Position numbers and translations under genes: made by a program. Positions 42,034 through 50,600 of a stretch of DNA of 64,000 bases are shown here, piece by piece (the stretch's first letter is position 1; every line of letters starts with the position of its first letter). Origin of the DNA: Oscillospiraceae bacterium (GTDB taxonomy: Bacteria > Bacillota > Clostridia > Oscillospirales > Ruminococcaceae). The notes beneath the pieces were generated by a model. That model searched no databases, was not told where the DNA came from, and worked only from the letters and a program-made list of their open reading frames with translations. The DNA lies in the NCBI GenBank assembly GCA_022793675.1, contig JAAWDH010000010.1, forward strand, positions 62,001 to 126,000, given 5' to 3'.

Positions 42034-42106
42034 TGGACCCGAAGGGGATCGAACCCTCGACCTCTGCGATGCGAACGCAGCGCTCTCCCAGCTGAGCCAC
42101 GAGCCC
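42034..42106 (-). tRNA. tRNA-Ala (anticodon CGC)
   Basis: The 73-nt cloverleaf reads from 42106 down. The acceptor GGGCTCG pairs with CGGGTCC and includes the alanine identity pair G3-U70. The D arm contains GCTC..GAGC, the anticodon stem CTGCG/CGCAG holds the loop TTCGCAT (anticodon CGC, reading GCG), and the T arm is GAGGG-TTCGATC-CCCTT. The discriminator is A73 and CCA is not encoded. A promoter lies at 42157-42185 and a long hairpin terminator downstream. Confidence 0.96.
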
Positions 42107-42156
42107 AAATACCATAATTTCTGCGCAAGGAGGTGCGCCCCCTTAATGCAAGAACT

Positions 42157-42185
42157 ATTATAGCATAAAAATTGGGATTTGTACA
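42157..42185 (-). promoter_or_regulatory. Promoter of the tRNA-Ala gene
   Basis: On the minus strand TGTACA and TATAAT are 17 bp apart (plus-strand ATTATA 42157-42162, TGTACA 42180-42185), about 50 bp upstream of the tRNA 5' end. Confidence 0.65.
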
Positions 42186-42256
42186 GCCCTATTTTCAATT
42201 TTTTCAAAATTTTTTTCTGCGGAGCAGGAATACCCGCCTGGACAGTGCTTTGCCAT

Positions 42257-42288
42257 GCTGCCGGGGACGTTTTATAGCCCCCGGCAGC
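42257..42288 (-). terminator. Strong hairpin after rsfS, no U-tract
   Basis: GCTGCCGGGG pairs with CCCCGGCAGC (10 bp). It is 9 bases past the rsfS stop, but no T-run follows on the minus strand, so it may instead protect the mRNA 3' end. Confidence 0.4.
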
Positions 42289-42296
42289 GGTAAATT

Positions 42297-42656
42297 TCAA
42301 TCCTGCTTCAACAGATGGGAAATATCCGTCTGCTCGCCATCGGCCCAAAGCCGCTCCAGGTCGTAAAAGCTCCGGGTCTCCTTCTGGAAAATATGCACCA
42401 CCACGTCGCTGTAGTCCAGCACAATCCAGTTTTCAGAATGGTAGCCTTCAATCTTATGGGGTTCGATGCCCGAAAGCCCCAGCTGGTAATCCACTTCGTC
42501 GGCCAGCATCTTGACCTGGGTCGAACTGCTGCCGGCGGCAATAACAAAATAGTCGGCAAGGATGGTCAGGTCGCCGATCCGTATCGCGCGGATATCCTCC
42601 GCTTTTTTGCCGTCAAGGATCGTAACGATTTTTTCCATCAGCTGCTTCGCTTCCAT
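42297..42656 (-). CDS. rsfS: Ribosomal silencing factor RsfS
   Basis: RsfS binds ribosomal protein L14 and blocks joining of the two ribosomal subunits during starvation. The 119-aa protein has the family blocks KAEDIRAIRIGDLTILADYFVI, SSTQVKMLADEVD and SENWIVLDYSDVVVHIF. The ATG at 42656 is used because GGAGGAT precedes it; a longer frame overlaps the LCP gene. It ends the usual yhbY-nadD-yqeK-LCP-rsfS cluster. Confidence 0.95.
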   Translation of the reverse strand: MEAKQLMEKIVTILDGKKAEDIRAIRIGDLTILADYFVIAAGSSSTQVKMLADEVDYQLGLSGIEPHKIEGYHSENWIVLDYSDVVVHIFQKETRSFYDLERLWADGEQTDISHLLKQD

Positions 42657-42669
42657 AATATCCTCCTTT

Positions 42670-43749
42670 TCAGTCCCCGCCGCCCAGCAGGTCGGTGATG
42701 GTACTGTCGTTATTGTCATAATAATCGGTGCTGTTGCGCAGCTCCTGCATCCGCAGCTTATCCGCCGGGACGGGGTCGCTGTATGGACGGAAATGCTCGT
42801 TAAGCATCCCGGCGGCCACCTCCTTATGGATGGTCCAGACCGATTGGCCGTTGCTGGCAGTCGCCCCTTCGCCGGGCAAAGTATAGAAAGAGATGTTGTC
42901 GGTATTCAGCGCCAGCACCTCCGGCGCCAGCTCCAGCACCGTCCCCACCCGCAGGTCAGTCGTTACCTCCTGCATCAGGATCGGCACCAGCCGTGTCACC
43001 TCCGACATGGAGATACCTTTGAATTTTTTGAACAACGCCGCTAAAAACTGCCGCTGGGCATTGATCCGGCCAATATCGCCGCCGCTGCGGTGGTAACGTT
43101 CCCGGACGAATTTTTCGGCTTTTAGGCCGTCTAGAGTCTGTAGGCCTGGCCTGAAGGTCACGCCCTCTAGGGTGAAGCTTTCCTGCACGTCGATCTCCAC
43201 CCCGCCGACGGCGTCCACCACGTTGATAAAGCCGTCCATGTTGATGTTGACATAGTGGTCAAGAGGGATGGAAAGCTGGTCATAAATCGCCTGGGCCAGC
43301 CCCTCCAGGCCGCTGCGGCCATAGATGGCGTTGATTTTGCCGGTGGACGAAACGTTAGTGCCAACCCAGGTGTCGCGCGGGATTTGCAGCACATCCACGT
43401 TGTTGTTGTCCAAATCCAGCTGCACCACCATAATCACATCGGTCAGCTGCCCGCGTACCGTGCCGGCGCTTGTATCATTGCGGGTATAATCGATGCCTGT
43501 TACCAGGAAATTCACCGTATGCTGCTGCTGGGTGCTGGGGGTCTTGATATCCTCGCCGATGCTGACGGTATGGTTGCCGCCGCTGCCGGCGCCGGACTCC
43601 CCGCTGACTACCTCGGCCAGCGGCGACCAGTTCATCAGCGAAACATACCCCAGCGCCAGCGCTGAGCCGCAAATCATCAGAATGGACAAAAGCAGCAGCA
43701 GCCTGTCCCCTTTGGGCATCCGGCGGCCGGCAGCCATTTTTTTTGCCAT
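42670..43749 (-). CDS. LCP (LytR-CpsA-Psr) family cell-wall glycopolymer transferase
   Basis: LCP enzymes attach teichoic acids or other glycopolymers to peptidoglycan outside the cell. A short cytoplasmic basic tail and one membrane segment (~residues 15-38) are followed by the LCP domain (~85-260), with NFLVTGIDYTRNDTSAGTVRGQLTDV, LQIPRDTWV and IGRINAQRQFLAAL, which contain the conserved Arg and Asp residues for polyprenyl-pyrophosphate and metal binding. The length of 359 aa is normal. A gene of this family between yqeK and rsfS is common in Clostridia. Confidence 0.93.
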   Translation of the reverse strand: MAKKMAAGRRMPKGDRLLLLLSILMICGSALALGYVSLMNWSPLAEVVSGESGAGSGGNHTVSIGEDIKTPSTQQQHTVNFLVTGIDYTRNDTSAGTVRGQLTDVIMVVQLDLDNNNVDVLQIPRDTWVGTNVSSTGKINAIYGRSGLEGLAQAIYDQLSIPLDHYVNINMDGFINVVDAVGGVEIDVQESFTLEGVTFRPGLQTLDGLKAEKFVRERYHRSGGDIGRINAQRQFLAALFKKFKGISMSEVTRLVPILMQEVTTDLRVGTVLELAPEVLALNTDNISFYTLPGEGATASNGQSVWTIHKEVAAGMLNEHFRPYSDPVPADKLRMQELRNSTDYYDNNDSTITDLLGGGD

Positions 43750-43850
43750 GAAGCCTCACATCGCCTTTCCCCGTACGGCCCTGCCGCAGCGTCAGCCCCC
43801 GGCAAAGCCCGATACAGATTATGATAATAGCATTGGTTTCAATGCAGGCC

Positions 43851-44474
43851 CTACGCCACTGTCACGCCCTGCCCCACCAGCTCGTGGTAACAGGCCAACG
43901 TGTCAGGGTGCAGGAGCTTCCCACGGCCTGCCAGGTCGCAGATCAGGAATTTCATCGAATAGAGCAACGCCTGATCAAGGTTTTGGTCGGCAAGCGCACA
44001 GGTTTTCTGGAAATCCGGGTAATCCCGGTCGGCAGAGGTCAGGTCTGCCAGATAGACCACCTTTTCCAACAGGCTCATCCCTGCCCGTCCGGTGGTATGG
44101 TAGCGGACTGCGTTTAGGACATCCTTGTCTGCAATCCCCAGCTCCCCCTTTAAATAGGCGGCCCCGCCGATAGCGTGCCAAAGCTGGGGTGCAGCGCGGT
44201 CTTCTTCTGTTAGCAGTATATCAGAATCTTCAATAAATTGCAACAGTTTTTTATGCTCCATATCCTTCATAATATCATGTAAAAGCCCGGCAAGCCGCGC
44301 TTTCCCAGCATCTGCGCCATTTTTTTCCGCCAAAAAAACCGCCCGCTCCATCACCGCCAGCGAATGCTTGTAGCGCTTTCTGGAAAGTTTTTCCAAGAGC
44401 AGGGCCCCATAGCTTGTCCAAGGCTCCCCTTCCGGCAATGCTGGAAGGGCTTTGCGTTTTTTGCCAGCACCCAT
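43851..44474 (-). CDS. yqeK: HD-domain Ap4A hydrolase YqeK
   Basis: YqeK is a metal-dependent HD hydrolase that symmetrically cleaves diadenosine tetraphosphate to two ADP. The motifs are RYKHSLAVMERA, LAGLLHDIMKDM (the HD pair), WHAIGGAAYL, AVRYHTTGR and VVYLADLTSADRDYP. The start is uncertain: ATG at 44474 has GGTGAGG just upstream, while GTG at 44483 would add three residues. It sits between nadD and LCP as in other Firmicutes. Confidence 0.92.
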   Translation of the reverse strand: MGAGKKRKALPALPEGEPWTSYGALLLEKLSRKRYKHSLAVMERAVFLAEKNGADAGKARLAGLLHDIMKDMEHKKLLQFIEDSDILLTEEDRAAPQLWHAIGGAAYLKGELGIADKDVLNAVRYHTTGRAGMSLLEKVVYLADLTSADRDYPDFQKTCALADQNLDQALLYSMKFLICDLAGRGKLLHPDTLACYHELVGQGVTVA

Positions 44475-44498
44475 CGTCCTCACCTATCTGTTGACTTT

Positions 44499-45104
44499 TT
44501 ATTGTTTATCCTTTTTATATAATTTGTTTGCAGCAATGTAATCCGCCACGGACGGCGGCAGCAGCGCCGATGGGTCCCCGCCGCCCTGGATCATCCGCCT
44601 GATCTGGGTCGAGGATACCGGCAGCGGCTCTGCTGGGATTACCGTGACCCGTCCCGGCGCAAGGGCAGCGGCCTTCCGCCGCAGCGCGGGAAGTTCGTCC
44701 GCTTCCCGCGCCAGCACGGCCAGCGCCGCCAGCTTCAAAATATCCCGCCAACGGAACCACTGGTCAAAGGTCAGCAGCATATCCGACCCCATCAGCAGTG
44801 TCAGCTGACTTTTAGGGAACAGCACCGCCAGCTTTTCCAGCGTATAGATGGTATAGCTTTTGCCCTTCGATTTCAGCTCGATATCGCTGACCTGCGCGTT
44901 GGGGATTTCCGCTGCGGCAAGCTGGAGCATCTCCAGCCGCGCCGCCCCCGGCGCCAAGTCCTCCGCCGCCTTATGGGGCGGGATGCGCGCCGGGATGAAC
45001 AGCAGCCGGTCAAACCCAAGCGCTGCCTGGACTTTGGCCGCCAAATGCAGATGCCCTAGGTGCACCGGGTTGAAGGTGCCGCCATAAATCGCAATCTGTT
45101 CCAT
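44499..45104 (-). CDS. nadD: Nicotinate-nucleotide adenylyltransferase
   Basis: Adenylates nicotinic acid mononucleotide to deamido-NAD in NAD synthesis. The 201-aa protein has the nucleotidyltransferase motif IAIYGGTFNPVHLGHLHLA, the GSDMLLTFDQWFRW substrate block and the C-terminal VSSTQIRRMIQ (ISSTxIR motif). It is 17 bp from yhbY and 15-25 bp from yqeK, consistent with one operon. Confidence 0.95.
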   Translation of the reverse strand: MEQIAIYGGTFNPVHLGHLHLAAKVQAALGFDRLLFIPARIPPHKAAEDLAPGAARLEMLQLAAAEIPNAQVSDIELKSKGKSYTIYTLEKLAVLFPKSQLTLLMGSDMLLTFDQWFRWRDILKLAALAVLAREADELPALRRKAAALAPGRVTVIPAEPLPVSSTQIRRMIQGGGDPSALLPPSVADYIAANKLYKKDKQ

Positions 45105-45121
45105 CCTGTCCCCCTGCTGGG

Positions 45122-45424
45122 TCAGCCGTCCAGCTGGATGACTGGCTTTTCGGGGTTGGGGCGGTAGAGGGTGATACGGGTACCTAAGATCTGCACCACC
45201 AGGCAGTCGGCGGCCTCCGCCAGTTCTGCCGCGGCCTCCTTGGCCGTATAAAGGCTGTTTTCCAGCACCCTGATTTTGATCAGTTCGCGGGCCTTCAGGG
45301 CGTCGGCCACCTGCTTGACTGTATTTTCATTGATGCCGCCTTTGCCCACCTGCAGGATGGTGTCCAGGCCATTAGCCATCGCCCGCAGCCGGGCGCGCTG
45401 TTTGCTGGTAATCGTCATTTCCAT
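45122..45424 (-). CDS. yhbY: YhbY (CRM domain) RNA-binding protein
   Basis: A single CRM domain of 100 aa that binds pre-50S ribosomal particles. Family features are LTSKQRARLRAMANGL-like TITSKQRARLRA, the loop VGKGGINENTVKQ (GxxG), LIKIRVLEN and QILGTRITLYRP. ATG 45424 follows AAAGGAC; a second ATG at 45418 is possible. It precedes nadD as usual. Confidence 0.93.
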   Translation of the reverse strand: MEMTITSKQRARLRAMANGLDTILQVGKGGINENTVKQVADALKARELIKIRVLENSLYTAKEAAAELAEAADCLVVQILGTRITLYRPNPEKPVIQLDG

Positions 45425-45467
45425 TTTTCCATGTCCTTTTCTGCTGGCATTCATGCTGCCCAGCCCT

Positions 45468-46157
45468 TCAGTGTTCCTTCAGATAAGCCATAAGCTTTCT
45501 CACGGCAGCGCCCCGATGGCTGACAGCGTCCTTTTCCGCAGCCTCCAGCTCGGCGATGCTCCGTTCCCCAAGCATAAAAATTGGGTCGTAGCCAAAGCCC
45601 TTTCCGCCCCGTTCCTCAAAGCCGATTTCCCCGCGGCATTCCCCGACAAACAGGTGCTCGTCGCCGTCCTGGTCCAGGTAGGCAATCGCACAGACAAAAC
45701 GGGCAGCACGGTCTTCCACGCCGGCCATCTCCCGCAGCACTTTCAGGTTCTTGTCGTGGCTGGTGGCCCCTTCGCCGCCATAGCGCGCCGAATAGATTCC
45801 CGGCTGGCCGTTTAAGGCGTCGATACACAACCCGGAATCGTCCGCAATGACTGGGCAGCCGGTCAGGGCGTAAACCGCCCGCGCCTTCAAAAGGGCGTTC
45901 TCGGCAAAGCTCTTGCCGGTCTCTTCCACGTCCAGTTCCACCGGCAGCACCCGACAGCCAATGGGGGCGAGCATCCGCTCCATCTCAGCAGCCTTATGGA
46001 GGTTACCAGTAGCAAACATCAGCTCCCGTTGGGGCTTTGCCTTGCGCCCGCCAATCACGCCAACCGAACAGGCAACCGTAGGATGTTTATACTGTTTATA
46101 GAGATAAGCCGCGCCGGCAGCCAACGCCCCCAACAACAGCAGGTTTTTAAGCTTCAT
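45468..46157 (-). CDS. rdgB: XTP/dITP diphosphatase (RdgB/HAM1) with N-terminal membrane anchor, 229 aa
   Basis: House-cleaning enzyme that hydrolyses XTP, ITP and dITP. The catalytic domain starts near residue 46 (ELMFATGNLHKAAEMERML) and has SFAENALLKARA, ADDSGLCIDAL, GIYSARYGG and the C-terminal SHRGAAVRKL. Residues 1-26 (MKLKNLLLLGALAAGAAYLY) are a hydrophobic segment not found in ordinary RdgB proteins. It is nearly identical to the starts of the next two upstream genes. No internal start with a ribosome site is seen before the catalytic domain, so the fusion appears real and would tether the enzyme to the membrane. Confidence 0.9.
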   Translation of the reverse strand: MKLKNLLLLGALAAGAAYLYKQYKHPTVACSVGVIGGRKAKPQRELMFATGNLHKAAEMERMLAPIGCRVLPVELDVEETGKSFAENALLKARAVYALTGCPVIADDSGLCIDALNGQPGIYSARYGGEGATSHDKNLKVLREMAGVEDRAARFVCAIAYLDQDGDEHLFVGECRGEIGFEERGGKGFGYDPIFMLGERSIAELEAAEKDAVSHRGAAVRKLMAYLKEH

Positions 46158-46341
46158 CCCCGTTTTCCTCCTCATTTGACAGCCTATCGCTGTCAGCGTC
46201 CTCGTTTTCAGCAGCCCTTGGCAGGTCGTCTTCATCGAAAAAACAGCCGCCGTTTATCTCCTCGTCTTCCTTATACCTCCTGTACAGCCAAACTGCGCCA
46301 GCAGCCAGCGCACCGAACAGTAATAACCCTTTCAGTTTCAT
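46147..46341 (-). CDS. Small membrane-anchored acidic protein, 64 aa
   Basis: The hydrophobic start MKLKGLLLFGALAAGAVWLY is followed by RRYK and an acidic tail (EDEE, FFDEDD, EENGDEA). The N-terminus is nearly the same as those of the flanking genes (rdgB fusion and the heptapeptide-repeat protein). It overlaps the rdgB start by 11 bp and the upstream gene by 4 bp. No known function; it looks like a duplicated anchor with a diverged tail. Confidence 0.75.
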   Translation of the reverse strand: MKLKGLLLFGALAAGAVWLYRRYKEDEEINGGCFFDEDDLPRAAENEDADSDRLSNEEENGDEA

Positions 46342-46682
46342 TGTTGGTCCTCCTTCTCTTCTGATTCTGGAAACTTGCCGTCAAATATTGGCATATCTCC
46401 ATGAAACGCTGGTATATCGCCGTCAAACGCCGGCATATCTCCGTCAAACGCCGGCATATCTCCGTCAAATGCTGGTATATCGCCGTCAAACGCCGGCATA
46501 TCTCCGTCAAACGTTGGTATGTCGCCGTCAAACGCCGGTATGTCGCCGTCAAAATCAGGCTCCGGGAAGTCTTTGCCGTCAGGAGCGGCGTCCGACGCGC
46601 TTTTGCCGTCCTGATACTTTTTATAAAACCAGGCCGCCCCCGCAGCCAAGGCACCTAACAGAATAATCTTTCCCAGTTTCAT
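46338..46682 (-). CDS. Membrane-anchored protein with heptapeptide DGD(I/M)PAF repeats, 114 aa
   Basis: The anchor MKLGKIILLGALAAGAAWFY (residues 1-20) is followed by KKYQ and a short linker. Residues 45-100 are eight consecutive 7-residue units of the form DGD(I/M)PAF, with HGDMPIF as the last. The tail is acidic (SEEKEDQQ). Asp-Gly-Asp in each unit could bind divalent cations or form a regular extended chain; this is a guess. The ATG at 46682 is used because it aligns the anchor with its two neighbours; the frame extends 7 codons further. It lies 23 bp downstream of ftsY. Confidence 0.78.
   Translation of the reverse strand: MKLGKIILLGALAAGAAWFYKKYQDGKSASDAAPDGKDFPEPDFDGDIPAFDGDIPTFDGDMPAFDGDIPAFDGDMPAFDGDMPAFDGDIPAFHGDMPIFDGKFPESEEKEDQQ
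46383..46550 (-). repeat. Eight tandem 21-bp units inside the heptapeptide-repeat gene
   Basis: Exact 21-bp period, in frame, encoding DGD(I/M)PAF. Most changes are silent or Ile/Met swaps. The register is maintained with no insertions, as expected for slippage or unequal recombination under coding selection. Confidence 0.9.
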
Positions 46683-46705
46683 GGTTTTCTTCTCCCTTAT
46701 CATGT

Positions 46706-47611
46706 TTATTCAAACAGCGCCCGGACGAAATCCTCCGGCTGGAAAGGCTGTAGGTCGTCGATCTTCTCGCCGACCCCGACAAACCGCACCGGCAGCCCCA
46801 GCTGGTTCTTTAAGGCGATGACAATCCCGCCCTTGGCCGTACCGTCAAGTTTGGTCAGCACAATGCCGGTGATGTCGGCAGCCTCTTTGAAAAGCTCGGC
46901 CTGGCTGACGGCGTTCTGGCCGGTGGTCGCGTCCAGCACCAGCAGTACCTCGACATCACAGCCCTCTGCCTTTTGGCTGACGATACGGAACATTTTGTGC
47001 AGCTCGGCCATCAGGTTCTTTTTGTTGTGCAGCCGCCCGGCCGTGTCAATCAGCAGGATATCCGTCCCGCGGGCCTTGGCCGCCTCAATGGAATCATACA
47101 CCACCGCCGCCGGATCGGAGCCTTCCTGGTGCCGTACCATATCCACGCCACTGCGTTCCGCCCAGACCGCCAGCTGGTCGATTGCCGCTGCTCGGAAGGT
47201 ATCCGCCGCCCCTAAAAGCACCTTCTTGCCCTCCGCCTTATAGCGGGCGGCTAGCTTGCCGATGGTGGTGGTCTTGCCTGCGCCGTTGACACCGATGACA
47301 AAAACGATGGACGGCTGGGTTGCAAGGGACAGCGGGCGTTCCTCGGCAAGCATCTCGGCGATAATCTCCCGCAAAAGCCCGGTGACCGCGCCAGTATCGG
47401 TGGCGCCGGTCTCTTTGATCTTTTTCCGCAGCGCCGCGATAATCCCTTCGGCGGTCTGCATCCCGACGTCGGACATAATCAGCGTCTCTTCCAGCTCTTC
47501 CAAAAAGTCTTCGTCGATTTTGGTGAAGGAATGGATGACCCCCTCCACCTTTTTCATCATCGACTCTTTCGTCTTACGAAGCCCTTCCTTTAGTTTGTCA
47601 AAAAGCCCCAT
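46706..47611 (-). CDS. ftsY: Signal recognition particle receptor FtsY
   Basis: SRP receptor GTPase that docks ribosome-nascent chains at the membrane. The short N-terminal helix and N domain (residues ~1-90) precede the G domain, with VFVIGVNGAGKTTTIGKLAARY (G1), GAADTFRAAAIDQL, LIDTAGRLHNKKNLM (G3), LTKLDGTAKGG (G4) and FVGVGEKIDDLQPF. No acidic A domain is present, as in other Gram-positives. The length is 301 aa. It follows smc by 15 bp. Confidence 0.97.
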   Translation of the reverse strand: MGLFDKLKEGLRKTKESMMKKVEGVIHSFTKIDEDFLEELEETLIMSDVGMQTAEGIIAALRKKIKETGATDTGAVTGLLREIIAEMLAEERPLSLATQPSIVFVIGVNGAGKTTTIGKLAARYKAEGKKVLLGAADTFRAAAIDQLAVWAERSGVDMVRHQEGSDPAAVVYDSIEAAKARGTDILLIDTAGRLHNKKNLMAELHKMFRIVSQKAEGCDVEVLLVLDATTGQNAVSQAELFKEAADITGIVLTKLDGTAKGGIVIALKNQLGLPVRFVGVGEKIDDLQPFQPEDFVRALFE

Positions 47612-47626
47612 AAATCGTCCCTCCTT

Positions 47627-50600
47627 TTATGAATCAGCCTGCCCAGCCATCAACCCGGCCGACAGTTCAGCCACCTTCAGTTCCAAAAGCTTGGAAACCC
47701 CCTGTTCCTGCATCGTCACCCCATAAAGCACATCGGCCTCTTCCATCGTGCCCCGCCGGTGGGTAATCAGGATAAACTGCGTCCGGCTGCAAAGCCCCTT
47801 CAGGTAGGCGGCATAGCGGGCGACGTTGACATCGTCGAGCGCCGCCTCAATCTCGTCAAGCACGCAAAAGGGCGCGGGCCGCACCGCTAAAATGGCAAAG
47901 TAGATAGCAATCGCCACAAAAGCCTGCTCGCCGCCGGAAAGCGCTGCTAGGTTCTTGATAATCTTGCCCGGCGGCTGCACAAAAATTTCAATGCCGCAGT
48001 TTAAAACATCGTTAGGGTCGTCCAGCTGGAGACTGGCGCTGCCGCCGTCGAACAGCTGCTGGAAAATCTCGCCGAAATGGCGGTTGACCGAAGTGAAGCT
48101 CTCCTTGAAGATCCGTTCCATCTCCCCAGTCAGCCCGTCAATCAGCCCTAAAAGCTCATCGCGGGCATTGGCGGCGTCGTCAACCTGGGCTTTTAGGAAA
48201 CGGTAGCGCTCCGATACCTCTTTGTATTCCTCAATCGCCGATAGGTTGACATTCCCTAGGGCTTTGATTTGGTTCTTTAGGCCCGCCAGCTCCCGCGCCG
48301 CTGCGGCCGGGTCGGGGATTTCCAGCGCTATGGCCGCCGCCTCGCTGCGGGTCAGCTCGTATTCCTCCCAAAGCTTTTGGATGATGCCGTCATAATCCTT
48401 CTGGGCCGCGAGCTTCTGCTCTGAAAGCCTTGCCAGCTCCCCGGCGGCCCGCTCCTTTTGAGCGGAAAGCTCGCCCGCCTGCTGGCGGAGTTTCGTAGCC
48501 TCGCCTTCAGCTTCGGTCTGGCGTTCGCCGGACTGGAGGATACGTTCGCCGTATTCCTCAATCTGCCGGGAAAAGGCGGCTTCCTCGCCGGCCATCCGCT
48601 CGCGGGCAAGCTGGAGTTCCTTTGCTTTGGTTTCCAGCTCCTCTTTCTTCTTCAGCTGCGCCGCCGCCGCGCCCTTATCGCTGGACTTCTGCTCCCGCAG
48701 GGCCTTGGCATTCTGCAGCGCCGCGTCAAGGTCCTTCTGCAGCCCCATCTCCCGCACCGAACAGTCCGACAGCGCCGCAAGAAGCGCCTCCCGCTCTTTG
48801 GCGAAAGCGTCGCCCTGCCCCTGCTGCCGGGCAAGCTCCCCATGGACTTCGGCCTGTTCCTTGGCAAGCCCTTCCAGCGAAACCTTTGCCGCCGCCGCCT
48901 TTTCTTTGCCGTCGGCAATCCGTTTGGCGCTGTCGGCCTGCTGGGCTGCCAACTGCTGTCTGCGCTTGGCAAGCTGCGGCTGGCTTAACAGGTAGCGTTT
49001 CTTCTCCCCTTCAAAGCGGATGCTGTCCTCCCCGGCCGTGGCCAGCTCGTCCTGCACCCCTTTCATTTCGGCTTTCAGCCTGCCGATCTCCGCAGAAAGT
49101 CCGTCCGCCTCTGCCGCCAGCGCGCTTTTCTGCCCGTCCAGCGCCCGGCCCTCCTGAAGCAGCCGCTCCGCCTCGTTTTTTCGGCTGAGCAGCCCGCGTT
49201 CCCTGGCCGCCGAACCGCCGGTAAAGGAGCCGCCGGCGTTGACCTGCTGGCCGTCCAGGCTCACCACGCGGAAACGATAGCCAAAACGCTTGGCAATCTC
49301 CCCGGCGGCGTCCAGGTCCTCCGCAATAACAATCCGCCCCAGCAAAAAACGCACAACCCCTTCATAGCGCGGATCGCACTTTACCAGCTCCGGCCCAAGC
49401 CCCAGATACCCTGGGCAGCCGGCAAGCCCTTGCTCCTGCAGCATATTCCCCTTGATAGAGGTCAGCGGCAGGAAGGTCGCCCGGCCCGCCCGTTCCTGCT
49501 GCAGCCGCCGGATGCAGCTTTTCGCCGTCCCTTCGTCCTCAACAACCAGGTTTTGCAGCGCCCCGCCTAACGCCGTCTCAATCGCCAGCGTATAGGGCTC
49601 TTCAACCGTCAGCAGGCTAGCCACAGTGCCGTGGACGCCGGCAAGGCTGCCGTTTTTCTTCCAGCGCATGACGGCGCGCACACTCTGGGCAAAACCTTCG
49701 AGGTTCTCTTCCAGGTCAAGCAGCAATTTGGCCCGCTGTAGTTTTTCCTGCTGCTGAAGCGCTAATTCCTGCTGCCTTTCCCGCAGACCGTCCAGCCGAT
49801 TCTGCCGCCCCGCAAGCTTCATTTCATAGCCCGCAAGGGCGTTTTGCAGGGTGTCCCTGTGCCCTGCGATCTCTGAAAGCAGCCCGTCAAGCTCCGCCAG
49901 CGCCTCTGCTTCGTCGGCAGCCTGCTTTTCAATAGCCAGCAGCTCCTCCCCCGCCTGGCTAAGCCGGAGCTGCTCGTCCGCCATGCCGCCCTGCAGGCCG
50001 GCAATGGCCATATTGTGCCGGGAAATGTCCAGCTCAATCTGCTGGGCGCGCCCAGTGAGGGCTGTTAGCCGCTCCCCGGCGTCCTTATCCTGCCTCGCCA
50101 GCGCCTGCTGGTTTTCCCGCAGCGCCGCCCGTTCGTCGCCAAGCGCCGCCAGCGCCCCGCGGATCCCCTGGGCCTTGTCCTCCCAGACGGCAATCTGCCG
50201 GTCAGCCTCTTTGGAAGATTCCTCCTGCCTTTCCAGCGCCTCTTCCGCCTCGCGGATGCCCTCCAGCGTATGGCCAAGCTCATTTTCCCGCACCGCGGCG
50301 TCGGCCTTCAGCCCGGCAAGCCTAGCCTGGACGTTCTCGCGGATACGGCGGTATTCATCGCTTTTGGCCGCCCAGCCGTTGCGCCGGTCGTAGGCTGCCG
50401 CAATCTCCGTTTCCAGCTTCTCCGCCGCAGCCGCCAGCCGCTCCTCCTCGCCTTTGGCGATCAGCCAGCGGTTCTCCTGCCCTTTCAGCGCGCTGCGGTA
50501 CTGCTCCAGCGTCTTCAGCCAAAGGGACACCTCCAACGCCTTTTTCTCCTCGGACAGCTTCAAAAAAGCTGCTGCCTTCTCCGACTGGGCCTGCAGCGGC

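Noticed and set aside
46383-46550. Possible CRISPR array because of regular repeats
   Set aside because: The repeats are directly adjacent without spacers, 21 bp long and in frame within a gene.
46388-46666. Repeat-rich open frames on the plus strand opposite the heptapeptide gene
   Set aside because: The 21-bp period keeps several frames open by chance; only the minus-strand frame has a ribosome site, membrane anchor and operon context.
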